From contig JAFCIZ010000002.1 in assembly GCA_017871115.1 (NCBI GenBank), forward strand, positions 2,067,501-2,131,500: a stretch of 64,000 bases of DNA. The letters run 5' to 3'. The position numbers and the translations under genes are program-made. Shown one piece after another: positions 32,089 to 44,230 of the stretch (position 1 is the first letter of the stretch; each line of letters opens with the position of its first letter). The DNA is from Cunninghamella blakesleeana. Its lineage: Eukaryota > Mucoromycota > Mucoromycetes > Mucorales > Cunninghamellaceae. The notes beneath the pieces were generated by a model that had not been told where the DNA came from, ran no database searches, and saw nothing but the letters and a program-made list of their open reading frames with translations.

Positions 32089-32777
32089 TTTGATTTGTTT
32101 CTAAATAAATATTCAATTGTATAAAAGTTATAATATATTAATATATTCATATATATGTATTCATCATAATTATTAACACCAACAAGTCTTACTACTATTA
32201 TTGTTATTATTTTCTTGGCTACTATCTATATGTATATATATCATCCAATGATTGAATATTATATAAATTTCAGCCAAGGTTTTTTTTTTTTTTAAGTTTC
32301 AATTACTACATTTGAAAATAAAAATGGATATTAAAATTGGATATATGATATCAGGTACAAGAAAAGAAAAATTTAAAAAAGGTTTCTTTCCATTTGAAAA
32401 TCATAGATTACCACCAGTTAAAAATAAATTCCTTCAAAGCTGAAGGTTAGCTTTTAGTTTACATACCAGGCATAAAAAAAAATTAAAAATACCAATTATC
32501 TTATTTATGACACTAATATATTGGATCAAAATAAATTATTTTATTTGCATATATAAATATATTTATTCATTTGTATTTATTTTTAAAAATAAATAAATAA
32601 AAATAAAATAAGGTCTAATAGAGTTACAGAATTTATATATACACATAATATTTAAATATAAAAATATCATAACCAAAATCATAAATAAAATAATGATAAG
32701 TGTAATAAAAAATAAAAATAAAAAAACAATACGTAATAATAATAGTAATAATAGTAATAAATAATTTAAATCTAGAA
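32089..32777. other. convergent 3' flanks of ARP3 and NMNAT; one short open frame
   Basis: The only notable content is a 39-codon frame at 32324-32443, listed separately. The rest is AT tracts. Confidence 0.5.
32324..32443 (+). CDS. possible short protein (39 aa), unrecognised
   Basis: ATG to TGA. It reads MDIKIGYMISGTRKEKFKKG and continues with FFPFENHRLPPVKNKFLQS, so it is basic and of balanced composition, unlike the Lys/Asn/Ile noise around it. It lies between two convergent genes and has no visible introns. It could be a true small gene, a terminal exon, or chance. Confidence 0.25.
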   Translation: MDIKIGYMISGTRKEKFKKGFFPFENHRLPPVKNKFLQS

Positions 32778-34137
32778 TTAGGAATCAGCTGGAAGATATA
32801 ATTTATGTTGATGAATATAATCAATGACAGGATCAGGTAATAAATATTTAATTGACATTCCACGTTTAACAAATAATCTGATCTTTGTTGAGCTAATATC
32901 ATTATGAATAAGTTGTTTTATCACAATAACATTCATCTATAAGTATATGCATAAAAATTGAATAAAAGAATAAAAAAGAAAAGAGAAAAGTAGATATTAG
33001 AGCATGAATCATCAATTTTTTAAATAAATTATAATAATAATAATAATCCTTTATACATTACCCTATGTTGATAGAGAATATCGTGCGATAATAAGAAACC
33101 ATAAACATCTGTTCCAGTACGTTCAACAATGACGCATCCATATATACCTACAATGTGATGTAACTAGTAATAAAAATAAATATAAAGATATGGTAAATAT
33201 ATTTTATTAAAATCATTATTAATAGCGTTATTGCCAAAAGCATATAATATATAACTTACATCTTCCGAGGACCAAACACCTTTAAATAAGTAGAAAAGTT
33301 AATTATTAGCCCATCGCATATTTTTTCCTTTTCTTTTATTAGATTATTTTATTTTTATGACTAATGATGATAAAAAATAAGGTTACTCACCTGGATGACC
33401 GAAAGAAGCAATCAAATCGCCACCAGCTAAAAGCATGATTCTAATTTTTTTATACTCACCTATAATATATTACTATGTTATTACGATTCCTTCCATCATT
33501 GATGAATTATATATTCTTTTTCTTCGTTTATATATCTATATAGGTATTATATTTACCAGATTTGGTACGTATACCACCACCAACTTCATTTAATTCTTGG
33601 TCAAAATGATCCAGCACTAAAGCTGTTCGCTGATAAGTAGGTTGTCTTGATTCCCAAGGATCGACCATTAACCAATCCGAAGTACTATTGACAGCCAACT
33701 GACACATTTTTACTCTATGTTTTGCAAGTGTAAGCCCTTCCTTTTTATAGGCATCCGTTACTGGTGAATAGTATCCTGCCAAAAATTCGTATTTCCCATG
33801 ATCATTAAAATGATCTCTTGCCATATCTAAAAAGATAATCAAAAAAAGAAAACAAAAAGAAATGATTGGCTTAGTCATTCATATCAAATATGAATTTTTA
33901 TTTATATTTGACAACAAATCATTATATAGGTTTATATTTATAATAAAATAAAAAAAAAACGCTTTTTTACCAAACATTCTTAAATGCAAATAAGTAATGG
34001 GTGAATAAGATCCACAAGCTACTACTACTAGAGGAATTTTGCTATCATCTAAAATAAAGAGAAATAGGAATAGTATGAGATCGCGCTAGTTTATATAACA
34101 ATCTGAATAGTTTTGTATGTATGTATATGTATTTGTG

Positions 34138-34171
<34 letters not shown>

Positions 34172-34286
34172 TACCATTCATAGTTTCTGGTATCAGGTGC
34201 CTAGGAAAAGAATATTTGTCATCAAAAACATCATTACTTTCCGTTGAAGTAGGTGTGGATAAAATAGCAGCTGAAGGATTAGACAT
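32778..34286 (-). CDS. NMA1: nicotinamide/nicotinate mononucleotide adenylyltransferase
   Basis: Seven exons: 34175-34286, 33971-34048, 33557-33826, 33391-33459, 33260-33279, 33062-33163, 32778-32936, giving 269 residues. The nucleotidyltransferase P-loop-like motif is ACGSYSPITYLHLRMF (about 48-63), then WLMVDPWESRQPTYQRT, MLLAGGDLIASFG and the signature ISSTKIR (231-237). The enzyme joins NMN or NaMN with ATP to give NAD or deamido-NAD, the last common step of all NAD routes. Exon 5 is only 20 bases, and its phase fits exactly. It is divergent from TEN1, with 400 bases between start codons. Confidence 0.95.
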
Positions 34287-34686
34287 ACTTTTAAATATAA
34301 TATATTATTTATATAATATAAAATTTCTTTTTTTTTTCTTTTCAACACAAAGCTGTATTAAAAAAATAAAATAAAATAAATGAGCTATATATTAAAAGCA
34401 AATAAAACAAAAATAAAAAAAAGGTAGAATATGATCACGTAAAAGTTATATAACCATATAAAAAAAGAGTTATTATCAATTAAGTATCAAAGAAAAAAAG
34501 ATAAAGAAAAGTGAAAAAAAAAAAAATTAGGCTTTAAAATAATTTTTTATTACGGAAGTTAAATTTAATTTTCTTAGTGGGTGATCTATACTTTTTTATT
34601 ACTGTCTACAATTTTTTTCTTTTTCTCGCTTTTTTTTTTCTTTTTTCTTTCTTTTTTTTTTTTTTTGAAAAAAAAAAAATACATAT
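34287..34686. other. divergent promoter, NMNAT and TEN1
   Basis: AT-rich with dense T and TC tracts just upstream of TEN1 (34618-34670) and a GGCTTTAAAATAA word (34530). No gene is seen. Confidence 0.45.
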
Positions 34687-35078
34687 ATGGAAATACCTCC
34701 CGGGAAGTTAGTACTATTACAAGATCTTGAAGCTAATCCACAACAATTTGATAAAGCAACTATCCGAGTCACCGGGAGGTATTATATATATACATATAAT
34801 TAAAATAAATTTAGTTTTATATAACCAATACCATTTCTATTATTATTTTATAAAAGATTAGTTTCATATGATCCAAGTTTAAATAAAGCTGTTATTACAT
34901 ATAGAAACATTTTATTACATTTGGATACAGAACTAATAGAAATGAATTATAAAAACGATACATTAATACAATGCATAGGTGAAGTGGAATATAATAAGGT
35001 ATTAAGAGATATAAAATAAAATAGAAAAAAAAGGGAATAATAATAATAATAGTAATTTTAGGATATATATGTTCACCC

Positions 35079-35127
<49 letters not shown>

Positions 35128-35267
35128 CTATCTATCTATTTAAGGAACTCGAATATTTAATATTAAAGCCAAGGGTAACACTAAACGCTGATGATTTGGA
35201 TATGGAATTATATGAAAAAACAGTACAGCTTTTACAACAATATGAGAAAACGTATTATTTAAATTGA
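34687..35267 (+). CDS. TEN1: CST telomere-capping complex subunit Ten1
   Basis: Three exons: 34687-34778, 34857-34998, 35145-35267, giving 118 residues, the expected size for this single OB-fold protein. The pattern PPGKLVLLQDLE, RVTGRLVSYDPSLNKAVITY, LHLDTELIE, LIQCIGEVEY, LILKPRVTLNADDLDMELYE follows the strand order of Ten1 (compare GRL-x-x-YD and the closing MNL/L-x-LLE helix in the human protein). With Stn1 and Ctc1/Cdc13 it binds single-stranded telomeric DNA and recruits Pol-alpha primase. The protein is small and diverges fast. The second intron holds an uninterrupted ATT repeat (about 35083-35120). Confidence 0.8.
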
Positions 35268-35990
35268 TAAAGATAATATTAAGGTTTAAATTGGTTGTTA
35301 TGAACAGTCTTGTAAATTATAATAATGATAATCACTGAAACCTACCCAAATAGAATAGTTTATTTATATATCATAATTATTTTTCCTTGTTTTTTAAAAA
35401 AAGAAATCCCTAAATGTTTGAATATTTTTAAAAATAAATTATTTAGGTACGAAAAAAGTTGTTTTTAATGTTGTTATCATATGACTTGGCGATTATTTAT
35501 TTATTTATTTATTATTGTTCTTTTTTTTTTGACAGCAACGGTGGAGGATACAGCAAAAATAAAAAAATAAAAAAAATCAATCAAATAAATAAATAATGCA
35601 TCCCTTTTCGATTATATATTCATATTTTTCCTCCCCTTAAAATTGAATAGTAAAATGTTTCGATCATTATAAAAAAATTTGATATATATAAAAAAATGTT
35701 TATAAGGACAAGGAGTTTAAATTGATTTAAAGAATTTCAAAATTAGATTATTGGTTATTGATCTTTTTATCTTTTTTTTTTTTTAAAAAAATATTTATAA
35801 ACATTTTTCATTGTCCGCTCAAAACTAAAATTTTTTGGTTATGGGTTACCAAATAACGGCGAGACAAAATAAAATGAAATAAAAAATTCTTTCTTTTTTT
35901 TTTTTTTTTTCCTCTTTCTCTTTATTTTTTTTTTTTTTTTTTTCTTTTAAATAATATTAATAGTTAATTAATTAAATTTATTTCACAACC
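35268..35990. other. intergenic: TEN1 3' flank and LCB2 promoter
   Basis: No gene. T-rich tracts are heavy just upstream of LCB2 (35890-35945). A patch reading CATTGTCCGCTCAAAAC and GGTTATGGGTTACC (35810-35850) may be the LCB2 core promoter. Confidence 0.45.
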
Positions 35991-38409
35991 ATGGGTAAAG
36001 GAAAGAGAGCTCACACTATTAGTATCCCAAGTATTAATTTGACCACTCCTAAATCCTCCAGTGATCATTCGTTTAGTGTGTCACCACCAAACTTCCTTCA
36101 AAAACATTCATCTAGTACTACCACCACTACTAATGTTTCAACTGTTCATTCTACTTGGACTCCACCTACCACTACTCATTGGACCCCACCACGTAAAACT
36201 AGACGCTATGATGATTTAGAACATAAACTTGAAGTTGCTCCATTATATGTTTTAGTCTCTACTTATCTCAACTACTTTGTACTTATTTTATTTGGTCATT
36301 TACGTGATATCATGGGGAAATTCTTTAAACCTCAGGCCTATTCTCACTTGAAAATGAACCAAGTATGTAAAACACATATATATATGTATATATCATTGAC
36401 AAATAGATAATTATAATTTCACTATCTCTCACACACACACATAGCTATATATAATGAATTGAATATTGGTGAATGTTTTTACTTATATAACTTTATTATT
36501 ATTATTTTGAAAATAATTATAATAGGGTTATGCACCACTTGTATCTGATTTTGACTCATTCTACACAAGAAGACTTTACGTGCGTATTCGGTAAATGAAT
36601 TTATAAATTAAAAATAAAAAAATGTTAAAAAATAATTAGAAATATAATTAGGAGTTGATAAAACGGGTGAATAATAATAATAAAAAAAGGTCTCACTTTT
36701 AAAGTAACTTGTGTACCACCCCAAAAAAAATAAAAGAGTATACATAAAAAGTCAGATAATAACCGTTTAAACCTAATTTTTTTTTTTTGTTTTATTGCAT
36801 TTTTATTTATATTTTGAACAAAACAATATTATAGTGATTGCTGGAATCGACCTATTACCGGTGTTGCTTCACGAACTGTTAAATTATTAGAAAGAGTGAG
36901 CTACGATTTCAATCGTACCTTCCGTTTAACTGGTAAAGTAACGGAAAACCTTAATTTTGCTTCTTATAATTATCTTGGCTTTGCTCAAAGTTCCGGACCT
37001 TGTGCTGATGCTGTAGAACAAACTACTTTAATCAATGGTATTCCCTCTCCTAGTTCTCGTGCCGAAGCTGGAACTACTCAATTACACTTGGATGTAGAAC
37101 GTTTGGTGGCTAGATTTGTTGGAAAACAAGATGCTATGGTAGTCAGTATGGGTTTTGCCACTAACTCAACTACTATTCCTGCTCTTGTCAATAAAGGTTG
37201 TTTAATTATCTCAGATGAAATGAACCATTCCTCTATTGTCTTTGGTGCTCGTCTTTCTGGTGCTGCTGTTCGTGTCTTTAAACATAATAATATGGATGAT
37301 TTACGTGAATTGCTTCGTGAGGTAAAAAATAAAAAATGATTATATATATATATATATATATAGAAAATGATCATTCATCTCACTTTATTTTATTTTATTT
37401 ATGAAGGTTATTTCTCAAGGTCAACCTCGCACCCATAGACCATGGAAAAAAATCTTGGTTATTGTTGAAGGTCTTTATTCTATGGAAGGTACCGTTGTTA
37501 ATTTACCCGAAATTGTCAAATTGAAAAAGGAATTCAAGGTAAAAAAAAGAAAAAAAAAAAAAAACCTATTTATTTATTTATTTTTTATTTATATATATTT
37601 AAAAAAAAAAATAGCAATTGCATTACCTTTTTAAACTAACAATTTTTTTTTTTTATGATTACTGTTTTATATATATATAGTTTTATTTATATGTTGATGA
37701 AGCTCATTCCATTGGTGCTCTTGGTGAAAATGGAGGTGGCGTTTGTGATTTCTATGGTATTGATCCTGCCGAAGTTGATATTTTAATGGGTACTTTTACA
37801 AAATCCTTTGGCGCTGCTGGGGGTTACATTGCTGCAGACAAAGCCGTTATCGACCATTTACGTATTAACAACCATGCTTATATCTATGCAGAACCTATTT
37901 CGATTCCTGTTACACAACAAATTATTACTAGTATGAAAATCATTTGGTAAATAAGATAGATAAACGATATGCATATTTTTACATTAATATAAAATAATCA
38001 TTTTATTCCATTATTATATATTAATATTAACGTATTATATTCTATTTATTTATTTAGCGGAGAAGATGGTACTGATGATGGTAGACTTCGTATTAAACGA
38101 TTAGCAGAAAATTCATTACACTTTGCAGCCAGATTACGTGAACTTGGATTTATCGTTTATGGTGATCATGGAAGTCCCGTTGTACCTTTATTACTTTTTA
38201 ATCCTGCCAAGATCCCCGCCTTTTCTAGAGAATTATTAAAACGAGGCATTGCTGTTTGCGTTGTTGGTTATCCTGCTACTCCCATTATTACTTCCCGTGC
38301 TCGATTCTGCTTATCTGCTTCTCATACAAAAGAAGATATTGATAGAGCTGTTGAAACTATTAGTGAAGTAGGTGATTTATTATTATTAAAGGTTAGTCAA
38401 AGTAAATAG
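35991..38409 (+). CDS. LCB2: serine palmitoyltransferase subunit 2
   Basis: Six exons: 35991-36362, 36526-36590, 36835-37321, 37407-37538, 37681-37946, 38058-38409, giving 557 residues. A Ser/Thr-rich N-terminus is followed by a membrane segment ([20 protein letters not shown]), then the alpha-oxoamine synthase fold: [62 protein letters not shown] and the PLP lysine in [12 protein letters not shown] (about K393). With Lcb1 it condenses serine and palmitoyl-CoA, the first sphingolipid step, in the ER. The end is uncertain. The frame closes with VSQSK and TAG, but the codon before it is followed by GTTAGT, a possible donor, with an in-phase exon at 38714-38770. Confidence 0.93.
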
Positions 38410-39458
38410 ATTATATAATTATTATTTATTTCATTTTATTTTACATATTATTTTATTATTTATTGTTTATTACTACATACTTCATTATTACTCTCTATAT
38501 TGTTGTTATTTTTATTTTTTATATCACTTTTTTTTTTTATTTATGTATTTAATAATCTAAAGATTATCTATTCTTTTTTTTTTCTCTCTATTATTTTAAA
38601 TTTGATTTTTATTATTTTTATTATTTTTATTATTTTTATTATTATTTATTTTATTTTATATATTATAATGTATATAAACAAAGAATGACTAATTTACTGT
38701 ATTTGCAAAAAAGAAAGAAAAAACAATTGGATTAAAATCATCTTCATCATCTGAAATAATAAATAAATAAATAAATAATAACAATGATAATAAAATAAAA
38801 TTAAAAAAAAACCGTTGACTTCCGAGATATTATAAAGTATAGAAATTACTTAATTTGTTGTTTTCAAGTAAAGAACCCATGACAGTGTATGGGAAATACG
38901 ATATATGATGATACTTATGTACATAAGTACATCTCTATTATTATTTTATTTTATAAATTTTTATGCAATTTTAAACAAGTGCACAGTCTTTTTTCTTCTC
39001 TTTTGATCTGGACTAATAGGTAGATTATAATAAACACGTGGTGAGTAAGAGTATTAGTAGTTTATAATAATGTTGTTATTTTTTATTGTTTATTCTTTAT
39101 TGTACTAAAATAAACATATTAATCACGGCTAAAAAAACAAAAAAAAAAAAAAAAGAGAGATAGGATTATAATATAAATAATATAAAATAAAATAAAATAT
39201 ATAAAAAAGGTACACTATTGAGTCGCACAAAAAGGTTTTGAGTATATAGGTCACTCTTTTTTGAAACTTTAAAAAAGCTCCCACCTAATCTTTTTTTTTA
39301 TAAATTAACTTTTTATTCCTTTTTTTTTTTTCTCTTTTCTCTCTCTCTCTTTTTTTTTTTCTTTTCTTCTTTTATTTATTGATTTATTTGTTTGTTATAC
39401 CAACTTTTTCTTTCTTTTTCTTAAATATATATATTTATATATACCAATTTTAAAATAA
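38410..39458. other. intergenic: LCB2 3' flank and Ecl1-like gene promoter
   Basis: An alternative LCB2 last exon may lie at 38714-38770. Otherwise only T-rich simple sequence, a run of TC repeats (about 39330-39352) and a promoter-like patch with GAAACTTTAAAAAAGCTCCCACC (39263-39286) are seen. Confidence 0.45.
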
Positions 39459-39913
39459 ATGGACTTAAATATTTGTCTTTTTTGTGAAAAACCTTTAGAT
39501 AATGATGTATGTAAATATAATAAAGTAAAATATCTATAAAAAATTAAAGTAATTTATATTAAAGGGTGATATTTTTTTTTTAGAAGTTAACGTTTTGTTC
39601 TGGAACATGTCAATTAAATGAAGCGACTAAAAATAATAATATAAATTATAATTATCATTCCCACAATCATCATCATAATTATAATCATCATAATAATAGT
39701 ATGATGATAAGATCTCATAGTGTTCAGTCCATTTCTTCGATCCCATCATCTTCGCCATCGAATTATGAAATGTCATATCATCGTCGTCAATCATTTTCAT
39801 ATTCCCCGGTCATACGTCGAAGATTTTCTAATAGTATTTCATCTTCATCATACGATTCTTTATCATCATCAGCTTTATCATTTGATTCTAAATATTTTTT
39901 AGATCAATCATAA
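39459..39913 (+). CDS. Ecl1-like small zinc-binding protein
   Basis: Two exons, 39459-39506 and 39584-39913, in phase, giving 125 residues. MDLNICLFCEKPLDND joins KLTFCSGTCQLNEATK, giving a compact C-x2-C...C-x3-C zinc site at the extreme N-terminus. That matches the Ecl1/Ecl2/Ecl3 (extender of chronological lifespan) family of small fungal proteins, which respond to zinc or nutrient limitation. The rest is His/Asn-rich, then Ser-rich with SHSVQSISSIPSSSPS and RRRFSNSISSSSYDS, plausible kinase target sites. The identification rests on the short Cys motif and its position. Confidence 0.6.
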
Positions 39914-39966
39914 ATATATAAATATATCATTTGTTTTGCATTATTTTTTAGTTTAATTTCTTTGTA

Positions 39967-39969
39967 TTT

Positions 39970-40012
<43 letters not shown>

Positions 40013-40057
40013 TTTTTTTTATTATTATTATTAGTATAATTATTATTTTTTTAGTTT

Positions 40058-40100
<43 letters not shown>

Positions 40101-40176
40101 TTTTTTTTATTATTATTATTAGTATAATTATTATTTTTTTAGTTTTATATATAAATATATATATATATATATATAC
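39967..40176. repeat. 88-base tandem repeat, about 2.3 copies
   Basis: The unit starts TTTTATATATAAATATAT at 39967, 40055 and 40143, giving an exact 88-base period. It has a TA tract, a T run, ATT repeats and TAGTATAATTATTA. Copies 1 and 2 are identical as far as I can read. It lies in the 3' flank of the Ecl1-like gene, about 190 bases from the SCAI start. The identity implies a very recent duplication or an assembly effect. Confidence 0.85.
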
Positions 40177-40363
40177 ATATATTTATATAAATTCGTCATT
40201 TTTTTTTATTTCAACATTTTAGTATTAGATTTTAATTCTTATTAAAAAAAAAAATTAAAGCAAAAACGTTTAAACACCGAATTTTTTTAATTTTTTTTTT
40301 TTCACCTTTACTCCATTTGCTTCGCTCTTTTTTCTTTTTTTCACTTTTTTTTTCCAAAGAGTT

Positions 40364-41041
40364 ATGGAAACACAAACAATCCCTTCACGTCAACGGGATG
40401 GGCAGGGTACTCCTTCGCAATTTATACCAACAGGTGTACCCAGTTTATCAACAGCAACTGGTAAATGAATTTTAATAACGTGTTTTTTTATATTTTTTAA
40501 CAAGATAAAAAAAATAAATGGAATACGTAGACTTCTTTTTCTTCTTTTTAAATATTATTTTTCATATTATTCTTATTTTATTTTCTTTATAAGCCAATAC
40601 AGAGGCTAATTCTATAAGTGAAGCACCTATTGAAGCACCATTAGCTTTAGATCATAATACTACACAAACTATCATTCAACCTTCAACAACAATAGAACCC
40701 CCTCCTTCTTTTAATAATATGACTGACACTACAACAACAACAGCAGCAGCACCAACAGCAACAGTAGCAAATAATAGTACTACTACTGATGATAATGAAG
40801 CTCATCGCAATCAAAAATATGTAGAAGAGTTTCAATATCTTTTAGAAAAAAGTCAAAGTTTATTTAGTGGTTTAAGGTAAATATGTATTACTATTATATT
40901 AGTTTATATATAATATTAAACTTGTAAATAAATGTATATTTATATAATATACACTCAATAGTAATGTCTTTATTACAATGTATTATTGATCTATAATAAT
41001 AGAGATTTACCACCAACCGGAAGTCATCGTCAGTGGAGACC

Positions 41042-41100
<59 letters not shown>

Positions 41101-41534
41101 CGGTAATATTAACTACTAGTTGCTGATTGTTAATTTTGAATATTTAATTTCTCTTTTATGTTTTTAAATAGTATTTTGAAAAAACGTTTGAAGTTTATAC
41201 CAAAGTAAATAAGACTAAAATAAAATAAATAAAAACATCATAGATACAAAATAGCATACTGATTTTTTATTTTTTATTAATAGCTATGGAAGTTTCAACA
41301 AACTCATAGGTACCATTTATTTATTTATATACAAGCATTTACTACTACTACTATTATTATTATTATTTTTACTATACAGTTACTAATAATAAACATTTAC
41401 TCTTGTATATACGTAGACCCTTATTAGAAGATAAAAATAATTATGGATTAAAACGTTGGGAAGTTGGTGAAATAGCAAGTAAAATCGGTCAACTTTATTA
41501 TCATTATTAGTAAGTTTAAATAGAATCATAGGAT

Positions 41535-41569
<35 letters not shown>

Positions 41570-43873
41570 GTGGTTCTTTTTTATATGAATGTTTCCCTTT
41601 TATTATTATTATTATTTATAGCTTAAGAACGAGTGAAACCAATTATTTAAATGAAGCATATGTATTTTATGAAGCTATACATGATAGACAGTATTTTAAG
41701 AATATTTTGGAAGTTAAAAAGTAAGTTATTAAACAAAATAAAATAAGGTTTAAAAGAAGAATAAAGCAGTGTTAACTAAAAACACCTATGCATATGCCAT
41801 TTTTGTTTTTATATTATTATTTAATTTGTTTTGCTTAGTCCTGCTTTGATGATAAAAAAAATGCGATACTATGCCCGATTTATAGTAGTTTGTTTATTAT
41901 TGAATAAGGATGACAATATAAGATTATTAATAAGTGAACTAGAAATGCTCATTGATGAATACACTAAAACGTTTAAACCACCTGATGCAAAAGAATGGCA
42001 ATTAGTACTACAAGAAATCACAGCATTTATGGAAGCAGAAAAAAAAATAGTCCCAATTAATACAGATAGAACACAAGTTCCCATTCAACACCGATTACCT
42101 AATTATCGTCCTATTGAAAAAAAAAATACTCATTATCACCAAGGATTAAGATTACAAGAAGCCATCTTAGTAGGTAATTATCAAAATCAAATCAAGTTTT
42201 CAGAATTAACGTTGGATATGTATAGAATTCTTCAATCTTTGGAACGTGAACCTAATATTTCTACAACATCAACTAATACTAATGCAACAAATTCTATTAC
42301 CAACAATAACACTATGAATACAAAGTCCCAAACTCGTGACTTATATCAAGCATCATTAGATCATTCTACTCCTGCAATTGAAAAAAAAGATCCATTAAAT
42401 GCATTAGGAAATACAAAAGAAAGTACTTCATCACCTACATCATCACCATCTACTACTAACCAAACAAATACAAATACTCTTCCTCCTTCTACTCATCATG
42501 GACAACAGCAAGAGAATAAAATAGCTACTTCATCTTCTACTACTTTACAACATGGTACAAAAAGATCAAATCCCCATAAATATTTATTATATCGCCCAAC
42601 GTTCAGTCAGCTAATGGTTTATATCGCTACTGCATTCAAAGATACTTCCGATAATTCGGTCATGCTATTATATATTTCGGCAGATGGGTGCTTGAATGAA
42701 ACTCCCCGTGGGATCGGATTTGCTGGTGGAGTTGCGACAAGTCAACGAAAATCAAGTAATACTACAAATCAAAATATTTCTTCTTCTTCTTCTGCTGCTG
42801 CTGCCACTAATGCTTCTTCTGCTGCTTCTGGTAACACTGGTACAGGATCGTCATCTAATCTTGCTTTAGCTACACCTAATACTTCCAATAATGCATCCAG
42901 CAACAATAATACTAATAGCAATAATAATGCCAATAGCAATAACAGCAACAACAATAATATTCATACAACAAATAATTCAACCAATTCAGCATCTGCAGAT
43001 ATGAATCAATCATCTGGTTTAACTGTACCATCTACTCATCAAGGTAATAATAGTACCTCTTCTACTTCAGGCCACTCTTTACCATCTACAGCTGGTACCA
43101 ATGCTAATTCTAATATAAATAACAATCTTAGTACAACGATGGCAACTGCAACAACAGCATCATCTACTATAGGAGGAGGAAATAATTCTGGTGGAAATAA
43201 TTTAATAGTAAATACTGGATCCAAGGCAACAGCAGCATCGACTACAAATACAGCCACAACTACTTCAACAATAATAAACAATGCTAATAATACTAATAAT
43301 ATTAATATGGCTAATACCCCACCATCTATTTCATCTTGTTTATATCCAGCTGATTTGATTCCATTTACTAGAAAACCTTTATTTTTAATTATTGATAGTG
43401 ATAATAGTTTAGCTTTTCAACAAACCATTCCTAATTTATTTGATCAACCTGTCATGTGTCTTTTATCACCAACTATGTATCCTTCTTCTGTACAAGATAA
43501 AAGTGAAATCGGTAGTTTGTTTACTCTCTTTTTGCATACTCCTTTATTAGGATTTTGTTCTGTATCAGATATTGGTAATTTGGAACAAACTAAATGGAAT
43601 GATTGCGTTTATAAAGTGGATCAATTGGAACGTACCATTGGGAAATTATTATTAGAAGATCCTGATTTAGGTAAATAGAGAGAGATAACAATTAATATTA
43701 CTGGAAAAAAAAAAAAAAAAAGAAAGATAAGGATTTATTACTTATTATTAATATTTATAGATGATCATGTAAAACGATTTATGACAGATGATTTCCTATG
43801 GACAATCATTGTTCGTTTTGTATTATGTGGAATTATATTACGTTGCCATTCTTCTTTTAAAAATGAAAAGGTA

Positions 43874-43904
<31 letters not shown>

Positions 43905-44230
43905 AAGTATTTTTAATATATATTAATCCTTGTTTTTTTTACTCTCTCTTTTTTTAAAAATAATAATAATAATAATAAATATTTTAGTCATTCCCATCTA
44001 GTTCTCCACCTATACCAGAAGGCATTTATACGTCACCTGAATTAATGTCATTATTTGATGAATTGACATTAATAGCTGAGGTGGATACCTACTTTAATAT
44101 CCCCCGTATTACATCAACACCTACGCCTTCCGCCACTACAGTAACAGCTTTACAAACAAACCTATCTTCTCTTCACCTTCCTTCCGCGCCTACTTCTATA
44201 AGTAATTTAGCAGCTATTGATACTGTTTAA
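40364..44230 (+). CDS. SCAI: SCAI-family protein with large low-complexity insert
   Basis: Ten exons: 40364-40460, 40594-40876, 41003-41042, 41172-41204, 41284-41309, 41417-41509, 41622-41720, 41839-43670, 43761-43870, 43988-44230, giving 951 residues. Conserved SCAI segments: EEFQYLLEKSQSLFSGLRDL, LWKFQQTHRPLLED, YGLKRWEVGEIASKIGQLYY, RTSETNYLNEAYVFYEAIHD, YARFIVVCLLLNK, FLHTPLLGFCSV and the closing FLWTIIVRFVLCGIILRCH. Human SCAI restrains MRTF/SRF transcription and acts in DNA repair; the fungal role is unknown. Two Asn/Ser/Thr-rich inserts interrupt the domain (about residues 370-460 and 525-720). Introns 3 and 6 carry A runs of about 54 and 30. Confidence 0.88.

Noticed and set aside
33528..33878. 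NMNAT exon starting MTKPIISFCFLF
   Set aside because: Those residues are intron read-through; the acceptor at 33827 gives the family sequence DMARDHF in phase.
42769..43281. Leu/Val-rich minus-strand frames inside SCAI
   Set aside because: Mirror images of the Ser/Thr/Asn codon runs in the real SCAI exon.
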